A stretch of DNA of 64,000 bases, from positions 1,240,001 to 1,304,000 of the forward strand of contig NZ_CP021248.1 of assembly GCF_017309955.1 (NCBI RefSeq). The letters run 5' to 3'. Below the pieces are notes generated by a model that worked only from the letters and a program-made list of their open reading frames with translations, searched no databases and was not told where the DNA came from. Shown one piece after another: positions 25,514 through 32,412 of this stretch. The position numbers were made by a program, and so were the translations under genes. Within the stretch, counting starts at the first letter, position 1. Every line of letters begins with the position of its first letter. The stretch comes from Novosphingobium sp. KA1 (GTDB lineage: Bacteria; Pseudomonadota; Alphaproteobacteria; Sphingomonadales; Sphingomonadaceae).

Positions 25514-27780
25514 CTTCGAAGATTGCCGCCCTGCTGACCGCCCTCACCCTCGGCACCGGCCTGACCGCCCCGGTGCAGGCCCAGACACCCGTCCAGACGA
25601 CCGCCAGCCAGTCGGCGGAATCCCGCGCCGAAGCACTGGTCAAGGCGATGACGCTGGACGAAAAGCTGCAACTGATCCACGGCTACTTCCCGCCGCTGGC
25701 GAAACCGGTGCCGCCGATCGCCATGATCCCGTCGGCCGGGCACATCCCCGGCATCCCCCGCCTCGGCATCCCCACCTTGCGCGAGAGCGACGCCAGCCTC
25801 GGCGTCGCCAACCAGATCGAGCAGCGCAAGGGCGACGTCGCCACCGCGCTGCCCGCCAGCATCGCCACCGCCGCCACCTTCAACCCCCGCCTCGCCTACC
25901 AGGGCGGGGCGATGATCGGTGCGGAAGCGCGCGCCAAGACGTTCAACGTGCTGCTGGCAGGCGGCGTCAACCTCACCCGCGACCCCTGGAACGGGCGCAA
26001 TTTCGAATATCTCGGCGAAGACCCGCTGCTCGCGGGGATCATGGTGGGCGCCCATATCAAGGGCGTACAGAGCAACCACATCGTCTCCACCATCAAGCAT
26101 TTCGCGCTCAATTCGCAGGAGACCGGCCGCACCGTGCTCGACGCCCGCATCGATCCGGCGGCGCTGCGCGAAAGCGACCTTCTGGCCTTCGAGATCGGCA
26201 TCGAGCAGGGCCAGCCCGGCTCGGTCATGTGCGCCTACAACAAGGTGAACGGCGACTATGCCTGCGAGAACGACTGGCTGCTCAACCACGTGCTGAAGCG
26301 GGCCTGGGGCTACAAGGGCTGGGTCATGTCCGACTGGGGCGCGGTCCATTCGACCGAGAAGGCCGCGATCAACGGGCTGGACCAGGATTCCGGGCAGGAA
26401 CTGGACGACCGCATGTTCTTCGACGACCGCTTTGCCGAGGCGGTAAAGGCGGGGCGCATTCCGATGAGCCGCCTCGACGACATGGTCCGGCGCATCCTGT
26501 TCGGCGTGATCGACAGCGGACTGATGGACGATCCGGTGCCCGAAACCCCGCAGCCGATCGACTATGCCGCCCATGCCGAGGTCGCCCAGCGCGCCGCCGA
26601 GGAGGGCATCGTGCTGCTCAGGAACGAAGGCGACCTGCTGCCGCTGGCGCGCAGCGCAAAACGGATCGTGCTGATCGGCGCCCATGCCGATGTCGGCGTG
26701 CTGTCCGGCGGCGGCTCGTCGCAAGTCCGCTCGGTCGGCGGCGCGCCGGTGGAGATCCCGCTCACCAAAGGCGCCGCCGCCTCCTTCGCGCGGATCACCT
26801 GGCACGCCTCCTCGCCGCTCAAGGCCATCAAGGCGCTCGCCCCCGGTGCCACGGTTGTCTACCTCGACGGCAGCGATCCCAAGGCCGCGGCACAGGCAGC
26901 CCGCGGCGCGGACATCGCCATGGTCTTCGCCTGGGCCTGGCGCACCGAAGCGCAGGACCCCGAAAGCATGGCCCTGCCGGACAACCAGGATGCGCTCATC
27001 GAAGCGGTCGCCGCCGCCAACCGCAAGACGCTGGTGGTCCTGGAAACCGGCGGCCCGGTGCTGATGCCCTGGGCAAGCCGCGTCCCAGCGATCCTGCAGG
27101 CCTGGTATCCCGGCCAGCGCGGCGGCGAGGCGATCGCCAATATCCTGTTCGGCAAGGTCGATCCCTCCGGCCGCCTGCCGATCACCTTCCCCGCCAGCGC
27201 CGCGCAGGCGCCCCGCCCCGAGCCGCTCGGGCTTGCCGAACTGCGCGCCGCCGACGCACGCCGCGACGCCGGTGACAAGACCGTCTACGGCATGAGCGGC
27301 GGCGTCGCGCCCTTCTCGGCCGACTACCGCGAGGGCGCCGATGTCGGCTATCGCTGGTATGCGGCGCGGAACCAGCAACCGCTGTTCCCGTTCGGCTTCG
27401 GCCTCTCCTATACCCGTTTCGGCTATGCCAATCTCAAGGTCACCGACGGCACCCGGCTGACGGTCGAATTCGATGTCACCAACAGCGGACAGCGCGAAGG
27501 CGCCGACGTGCCGCAGCTCTATGTCGAGGCGGCCAGTGCCGCCGGCACCCGCGCCTACCGCCTTTCCGGTTTCGAGAAAGTCCGCCTGGCCCCGGGCGAG
27601 ACCCGCCACGTGACGCTCACGGTCGATCCGCGCGTCATCGCCCGGTTCCAGCGAACCGGCAACGGCACCGAAAGCTGGAGCGTGGATGCCGGGGCCTATC
27701 CGCTGCGGATCGGCCATTTCGCCGGCGATGCCGCGCTGAGCGGGACCGCCCGCCTCGATGCCCTTAGCGTAAAACCGTAA
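25510..27780 (+). CDS. Glycoside hydrolase family 3 (beta-glycosidase)
   Basis: A 756-residue GH3 enzyme with a signal peptide (cleavage near APVQAQ), so periplasmic or extracellular. The TIM-barrel includes the TIKHFALNSQE block at about 194-204 and the nucleophile Asp275 in GWVMSDWGAV. The (alpha/beta) sandwich carries the acid/base region, and a C-terminal fibronectin-III-like domain ends the protein (LAPGETRHVTLTVDPR). GH3 members remove terminal beta-linked glucose, xylose or related sugars; in this locus it probably trims side-chain residues. It is translationally coupled to the halogenase gene. The exact linkage cannot be told. Confidence 0.92.
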   Translation: MTSKIAALLTALTLGTGLTAPVQAQTPVQTTASQSAESRAEALVKAMTLDEKLQLIHGYFPPLAKPVPPIAMIPSAGHIPGIPRLGIPTLRESDASLGVANQIEQRKGDVATALPASIATAATFNPRLAYQGGAMIGAEARAKTFNVLLAGGVNLTRDPWNGRNFEYLGEDPLLAGIMVGAHIKGVQSNHIVSTIKHFALNSQETGRTVLDARIDPAALRESDLLAFEIGIEQGQPGSVMCAYNKVNGDYACENDWLLNHVLKRAWGYKGWVMSDWGAVHSTEKAAINGLDQDSGQELDDRMFFDDRFAEAVKAGRIPMSRLDDMVRRILFGVIDSGLMDDPVPETPQPIDYAAHAEVAQRAAEEGIVLLRNEGDLLPLARSAKRIVLIGAHADVGVLSGGGSSQVRSVGGAPVEIPLTKGAAASFARITWHASSPLKAIKALAPGATVVYLDGSDPKAAAQAARGADIAMVFAWAWRTEAQDPESMALPDNQDALIEAVAAANRKTLVVLETGGPVLMPWASRVPAILQAWYPGQRGGEAIANILFGKVDPSGRLPITFPASAAQAPRPEPLGLAELRAADARRDAGDKTVYGMSGGVAPFSADYREGADVGYRWYAARNQQPLFPFGFGLSYTRFGYANLKVTDGTRLTVEFDVTNSGQREGADVPQLYVEAASAAGTRAYRLSGFEKVRLAPGETRHVTLTVDPRVIARFQRTGNGTESWSVDAGAYPLRIGHFAGDAALSGTARLDALSVKP

Positions 27781-27794
27781 CACCGACCTGCGTG

Positions 27795-27825
27795 GGGCTT
27801 GACGTATCGCAGGTTGGTCAAGCCC
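27795..27825. terminator. Hairpin shared by convergent GH3 and aldehyde dehydrogenase genes
   Basis: GGGCTTGAC at 27795-27803 pairs perfectly with GTCAAGCCC at 27817-27825 (loop 13 bases). It overlaps the stop codon of the minus-strand gene and lies 15 bases after the GH3 stop, so it can end both transcripts. There is no T-run. Confidence 0.45.
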
Positions 27826-29314
27826 GCGCGGCGGGTGCCTCTGCCCGGATGCCGCCGAGCGCCACGTACTTCATCTCGAGGTACTCCTCGATGCCGACCG
27901 CCGCCCCCTCGCGCCCGAGGCCGGATGCCTTGACGCCGCCGAACGGCGCCACCTCAGTGGAGATCAGCCCCTCGTTGACGCCCACCATGCCGAACTCCAG
28001 CCCTTCCACCACGCGGAAGATGCGCCCCATGTCGCGCGCGCAGACATAGGCGGCAAGGCCGAAGGGCGTATCGTTGGCCAGCGCCACCGCCTCCTCCTCC
28101 GCGGCGAAACGGAACAGCGGGGCGACCGGACCGAAGGTTTCCTCGGCAAATATCGTCGCGTCGCGCGGCACCTCTTTCAGCACCGTCGGCGCGAAGAACG
28201 TGCCGCCAAGCGCATGACGATGCCCGCCGCAAGCAAGCTGCGCGCCGCGCGCCAGAGCGTCGCCGACATGCTCCTCCACTTTGGCGACCGCCGCCGCGTC
28301 GATCAGCGGGCCGATCGCGCTGCCGGGCACGGTTCCGGGGGCAACGACGAGCCTGGCGGTCTCGGCAGCCAGCCGCTCGGCAAAGGCGTCGTAGATGCCG
28401 TCCTGCACGAGAAACCGGTTGGCGCCGATGCAGGACTGGCCGCTGTTGCGGAACTTCGCCATCATCGCCGCCGCCACCGCCGTCTCGAGATCGGCATCGT
28501 CGAACACGATGAACGGCGCATTGCCGCCCAGTTCCATGCTGGCCCGCTTGATGCCCGGCGCGCACTGCGCCAGCAGCAGCGCACCGATCTCGGTCGACCC
28601 GGTGAACGAGAGCTTGCGCACCGCCGGATTGGCCGTCAGTTCGCCGCCGATCGCCCCGGCCGCCCCGGTGACGACATTGCAGACCCCGGCCGGCAGCCCG
28701 GCGCGCTCGGCCAGCACGCCGAGCGCCAGCGCGGTCAGCGGCGTCTGGCTCGCGGGCTTGATCACCCCGGTGCAGCCCGCCGCCCAGCCGGGAGCGGCCT
28801 TGCGGGTGATCATGGCCGCCGGGAAATTCCACGGCGTGATCGCGGCAAAGACCCCGACCGGCACCTTCTGCACCAGGATCCGGCGCCCTTCGAGGTTCTG
28901 CGGAATGATCTCGCCATCCACGCGCTTGGCTTCCTCGGCGAACCATTCCGCAAAACTGGCGGCATAGAGCACCTCGCCGCGCGCCTCGGCCAGCGGCTTG
29001 CCCTGTTCCGAGGTGATCAGCAGGGCCAGGTCGTCCGCGTGGCGCAGCATCAGTTCGAAGAAGCGGCGCAGGATCACGCTGCGCTGCTTGGCGAGCATCG
29101 CCCGCCAGGCAGGAAGCGCCTGCCCTGCCGCTGCCACCGCGCGCCGGGTTTCCGCCGCCCCGGCTTTCGGGACACGCGCGATGAGTTCGCCATTGGCGGG
29201 ATTGCGGACATCGATGGTCTCGCCGCTGTCGGCGGGCAGCCAGGCGCCGCCGATCAGCATCGCCTGGCGCAGCAGATCGGGATCGGCCAGCGGCAAGGTT
29301 ACGGGTTGTTCCAT
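27818..29314 (-). CDS. NAD(P)-dependent aldehyde dehydrogenase (semialdehyde type)
   Basis: A 498-residue ALDH starting at ATG 29314, with AAGGA upstream. The catalytic glutamate block is ASMELGGNAPFIV and the nucleophilic cysteine lies in FRNSGQSCIGANRF; the C-terminal part has FGGVKASGLGREG. The sequence resembles succinate-semialdehyde and 2-oxoglutarate-semialdehyde dehydrogenases, so in this locus it may oxidise 2-oxoglutarate semialdehyde made by KdgD (44583-45512), or a product of the DHDPS-family lyase just upstream. It is the last gene of the minus-strand operon cyclodeaminase-lyase-ALDH, separated from the lyase by 11 bases. The protein is cytosolic. Confidence 0.93.
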   Translation of the reverse strand: MEQPVTLPLADPDLLRQAMLIGGAWLPADSGETIDVRNPANGELIARVPKAGAAETRRAVAAAGQALPAWRAMLAKQRSVILRRFFELMLRHADDLALLITSEQGKPLAEARGEVLYAASFAEWFAEEAKRVDGEIIPQNLEGRRILVQKVPVGVFAAITPWNFPAAMITRKAAPGWAAGCTGVIKPASQTPLTALALGVLAERAGLPAGVCNVVTGAAGAIGGELTANPAVRKLSFTGSTEIGALLLAQCAPGIKRASMELGGNAPFIVFDDADLETAVAAAMMAKFRNSGQSCIGANRFLVQDGIYDAFAERLAAETARLVVAPGTVPGSAIGPLIDAAAVAKVEEHVGDALARGAQLACGGHRHALGGTFFAPTVLKEVPRDATIFAEETFGPVAPLFRFAAEEEAVALANDTPFGLAAYVCARDMGRIFRVVEGLEFGMVGVNEGLISTEVAPFGGVKASGLGREGAAVGIEEYLEMKYVALGGIRAEAPAARA

Positions 29315-29325
29315 GGCGCGTCCTT

Positions 29326-30336
29326 TCAGGCGGGGTTGCGACCGACAAAAAACAGCGCGTCGGCATCGGGGGTGGGATCGAGCCCGGCCGCTTCCTGGCC
29401 GCGCCGCAGCGCCGCCATGTCGCGCTGGTAGACCCGGGCGGTGGGATGGCGCAGCGGGCCGCCGTTGTAGCCCTGCAGCCAGCCCTCGTACTTCCACAAC
29501 AAGCGGTTGATCAGGCCGCCTCCGGCCTGCGGCACGCTGGCGAACGCCTTGCGGGCAGGATCGATGCGGTGAAATTCCGCCGTCGCCTCGTCGAAGCGGC
29601 GCTCGCGGATCATGTCGAACACGCGCGGCAGTACCGGCCCGAAAAAGGCCGAGAAATTGGTACCGCAGAAGGGCACGTCGATCAGCTGGGCGAGCGGGAT
29701 GAATTCGTGCTCCATCGGGAAGGAGATCACCACCTCGTCCTGAAAGGCGCGGTGCACCTCGATCGGTCCCATGATATGCGGCATGCCGCCCTCGGCCTTG
29801 ATCGCCACGACATTGGGGCAATCGTCGACAAGGCGGCGCAGGAGATCGACCGGCATGTCGATCGGGCTGAACCGGCCAAAACCCCAGGTCGGGATCGGGA
29901 ACAGCATCACGGCAAGGTCGGTCGCGTCGCAGAACGCCTTGGTATAGGCGTAGACCTCTTCCAGCGACTGGGGGTAAAAGCAGGGCGGATAACCGAGCAG
30001 GACAAGCTCCGCCCCCGCCTCCGCGGCAAGCCGCGCGGCGACGATGTTGTCCTCCAGCGTGTTGAACACCGCGTGGTGGACCACGAAGATCCGTCCCGCC
30101 GCCTGCTCCACCATCACCTCGACGAAACGCCGGTACTCTTCCATCGACATCACCACTTCGGAACAGGCAAGCGCCCCCACGAAGCCGTGCGCGATCGTTG
30201 TCTCGACATCGTGGCGGGCAGCCTGTTCGTTGAGGGCGGTGCAATCGCCGGTCACGGTCGGGATCACGACATTGGCGACCCCCAGCATCTTCTCGCGCGC
30301 CCAGGCACGGGCTTCGGACTTGGTGTAGACGGGCAT
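29326..30336 (-). CDS. DHDPS/NAL-superfamily lyase, divergent
   Basis: A 336-residue (beta/alpha)8 protein of the dihydrodipicolinate synthase superfamily. The Schiff-base lysine is Lys180 in NVVAIKAEGG. The catalytic tyrosine usually found in a YN-x-P motif is replaced: the segment reads VMLFPIPTWGF, with Phe146. The protein is longer than ordinary DapA or HypD (about 295-305). It therefore probably forms the imine but uses other proton relays. It sits between an ornithine-cyclodeaminase-like gene and an ALDH, a trio also seen in hydroxyproline and sugar-acid catabolism. A role as an aldolase or dehydratase on a deoxy-keto acid (from rhamnose, uronate or hydroxyproline) is inference. Confidence 0.75.
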   Translation of the reverse strand: MPVYTKSEARAWAREKMLGVANVVIPTVTGDCTALNEQAARHDVETTIAHGFVGALACSEVVMSMEEYRRFVEVMVEQAAGRIFVVHHAVFNTLEDNIVAARLAAEAGAELVLLGYPPCFYPQSLEEVYAYTKAFCDATDLAVMLFPIPTWGFGRFSPIDMPVDLLRRLVDDCPNVVAIKAEGGMPHIMGPIEVHRAFQDEVVISFPMEHEFIPLAQLIDVPFCGTNFSAFFGPVLPRVFDMIRERRFDEATAEFHRIDPARKAFASVPQAGGGLINRLLWKYEGWLQGYNGGPLRHPTARVYQRDMAALRRGQEAAGLDPTPDADALFFVGRNPA

Positions 30337-30374
30337 GCTGCGAACTCTCCGAAGGTTTTAGAGAACTGGGGCGA

Positions 30375-31379
30375 TCACTTGCCTTTCGAAACGGGACGGA
30401 TCGGTGCTGGAATGGTCGAACCGATCCCGAGCCGCCGGGCCCGCGCGGCGCACATCCCGGCCACGGCGAGGTCCTGGATCGCCGCGCCCACCGACTTGTA
30501 GAGCATGATCTGGCGCGCATCGCCGCGCCCGGGGTGCCGGCCGCCGACCACCTCCGCGAGGGACACCAGCTTGTCGGCAAAGGCCACGCCTTCGCTGCGT
30601 GCGGCGATCATGTCGCCGGTGTCATGGGCGACTTCCTCGACCATGTCGGCAACGATGAGGTCGGCGCGCGCAACCGCCACGGAATCGATCTCGCGCTGCT
30701 CGGGCAGCGTCGAGCCGATCGAGACAACGGTCATGCCCGGGCGCAGCCAGCGGCCGAGCAGTGTCGGCGTCTCGTCGCGCGACCGCGCCGCGCAGATCAC
30801 GAGATCGCTGGCCGCAACCGCCGCTTCGGCACTGGCGGCTGCCGTCACCGCGATGCCCGTTTCCGCCATGGCCGCACAGAACGCGGCCCGGCTGGCTTCG
30901 CTCGGGCTGAAGACCAGCACCTGTGCGAGCGGTCCCGACTGTGCCAGCGCCTCGAGATGGGTCCGCGCCTCGAAGCCGGAACCGATCACCGCCACGCGCG
31001 GCCGTGACTGGGCAAGCAGCCGCCGCGCGGCCAGCGCCGACGTGGCCGCCGTGCGAAAGCCGGTGATGGCATTGCCGTCGAGCAAGGCATCGAGCGCCAT
31101 CGTCTGCCCGTCGAACAGCGAAATGAGGTAGGACGCCGCCCCGGCCGCGGGCGAGGCGGCGATCAGCTTGGCTCCCATGACCGCCTGCCCCGGCATGATC
31201 CCGGTCAGCGAACGCAGCCACACCCCTTCTCCACGCGCCATTGTCCTCGGCGGAAACCCCGCCTCCGCCAAGGGCGCTGCATAAGCCGCGCCAAGCGCCG
31301 CCACCGCCCCGGCCCAATCGAAGACCGACCTCACCTCGTCATCCGACAGGACCAGGGTCTCGTACAATTCGCGCTGCAT
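30375..31379 (-). CDS. Ornithine cyclodeaminase / mu-crystallin family protein
   Basis: A 334-residue protein starting at ATG 31379 (GGGAGAGGG site upstream); the longer start at 31442 is unlikely. The Rossmann motif is RVAVIGSGFEARTHLEAL, and other family blocks are MGAKLIAASPA and QIMLYKSVGAAIQDLAVAGM. Members include ornithine cyclodeaminase, alanine dehydrogenase and delta1-pyrroline-2-carboxylate or ketimine reductases. It is first in an operon with the divergent DHDPS-family lyase and the ALDH, and is divergent from a GntR regulator. Together these suggest imine or amino-acid catabolism, perhaps hydroxyproline from plant wall glycoproteins, but the substrate is open. Confidence 0.85.
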   Translation of the reverse strand: MQRELYETLVLSDDEVRSVFDWAGAVAALGAAYAAPLAEAGFPPRTMARGEGVWLRSLTGIMPGQAVMGAKLIAASPAAGAASYLISLFDGQTMALDALLDGNAITGFRTAATSALAARRLLAQSRPRVAVIGSGFEARTHLEALAQSGPLAQVLVFSPSEASRAAFCAAMAETGIAVTAAASAEAAVAASDLVICAARSRDETPTLLGRWLRPGMTVVSIGSTLPEQREIDSVAVARADLIVADMVEEVAHDTGDMIAARSEGVAFADKLVSLAEVVGGRHPGRGDARQIMLYKSVGAAIQDLAVAGMCAARARRLGIGSTIPAPIRPVSKGK

Positions 31380-31427
31380 GATGCCCTCTCCCGGCCCTGC
31401 GTAACTTTTGCGGCGATTAAGTTCACT

Positions 31428-31454
31428 ATTGACGCATGTCAATCTGATTATTGA
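31428..31454. promoter_or_regulatory. Overlapping palindromes between cyclodeaminase and GntR genes
   Basis: ATTGAC-GCAT-GTCAAT (31428-31443) is a perfect dyad, and TCAAT-N6-ATTGA (31439-31454) overlaps it, sharing the TCAAT. They lie between divergent starts at 31379 and 31510. Similar symmetry recurs downstream of the GntR gene at 32224-32239. They are candidate GntR binding sites by position and symmetry. Confidence 0.55.
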
Positions 31455-31509
31455 TTTGCTATCCTCAGCTGTCCGGCATTGTGGTACCTCGGCCGCAAAG
31501 GAGCTTTCC

Positions 31510-32166
31510 GTGTCCGATCAAGACCTAGTCCGGCTGCGCGCCCTGCTCGACGAGACCATCGAGCGCGGCGAGGAGCGCCTGCCGCCCGAAACGCGTCTGA
31601 GCGAGGAACTCGGCGTAACCCGCGGCCGCCTGCGAACCTTGCTCAAGCACCTCGAGAGCGAGGGCGCGATCTGGCGCCATGTCGGCAAGGGCACGTTCAT
31701 CGGCCAGCGGCAGTTCATCGAACCCCTCGCCGTGGCGGCGAACTTCAGCGTCGACGATATCCTGCATGCACGCGGCGTGCTCGAACCGCAGCTGGCGGCC
31801 GAAGCGGCCATCCACGCCGTGCCCGAAGATCTCGCCGCGATGGACGCATGCCTGGCCGAAATGGCACTGTCACACTCGATGCTGCAGTGGAAACGGCTGG
31901 ACGAAAAGCTGCACCGCACGATCGCGCAGGCCACCCACAACGTCCTGCTGGTGACGCTTTACGATACGCTCCGCGCCCAGATGAAGTTCACGCTCGATCG
32001 GCGGATCGACCAGGTTTTCGGGGCGGAACCCGGCCCGAAGGAAAACACCGACAACGAGCACCACAAGGTCGTCGAGGCGATCCGGAAGCACGACCCGCAA
32101 GCGGCCGAAACCGCCATGCGCGAGCACTTGCGGGCACTGCGCGCCAAGCTGTTCGGATTACGCTGA
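31510..32166 (+). CDS. GntR-family regulator, FCD (FadR) subfamily
   Basis: A 218-residue regulator beginning at GTG 31510 with AAAGGAG seven bases upstream; earlier in-frame starts lack a ribosome site. The winged helix-turn-helix covers residues 15-65 (LPPETRLSEELGVTRGRLRT). The C-terminal FCD domain includes the metal- or ligand-binding arrangement around LDEKLHRTIAQATHN and DNEHHKVVEAIRKHD. Such regulators bind organic acids such as uronates and sugar acids. It lies between the cyclodeaminase operon (divergent) and the PL26 lyase, and palindromes occur on both sides, so it probably controls both. Confidence 0.9.
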   Translation: MSDQDLVRLRALLDETIERGEERLPPETRLSEELGVTRGRLRTLLKHLESEGAIWRHVGKGTFIGQRQFIEPLAVAANFSVDDILHARGVLEPQLAAEAAIHAVPEDLAAMDACLAEMALSHSMLQWKRLDEKLHRTIAQATHNVLLVTLYDTLRAQMKFTLDRRIDQVFGAEPGPKENTDNEHHKVVEAIRKHDPQAAETAMREHLRALRAKLFGLR

Positions 32167-32223
32167 AAGGATTGGCACGCGCCGCGCACCTGCTCCAACG
32201 CTTCGCATGGCAAAATTGAGTGC

Positions 32224-32239
32224 ATCAATACAAATTGAT
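32224..32239. promoter_or_regulatory. Perfect dyad upstream of the PL26 lyase
   Basis: ATCAAT-ACAA-ATTGAT is a 16-base perfect inverted repeat in the 246-base gap between the GntR gene and the lyase. Its TCAAT/ATTGA core matches the palindromes at 31428-31454. It is a likely second operator of the GntR protein. The rest of this gap shows no gene. Confidence 0.5.
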
Positions 32240-32412
32240 TTGCATGGCACTCCTCCTTCCGAAGGCAATCGCGGCAAGACCTGCCGGAACACGTGCGCAA
32301 CGGATCCCGCCGCGCCGCATGGGGCACTTTTTTCTTTCGCTAGCGGTTGACGATAAAGACCACATGATGAAATACCATCCCACATAAGACATCGCTCAAA
32401 ATGGGAGAGAGC

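Noticed and set aside
32224-32239. Rho-independent terminator of the GntR gene
   Set aside because: The dyad is AT-rich with a short arm and no T-run; its similarity to the upstream dyads favours an operator.
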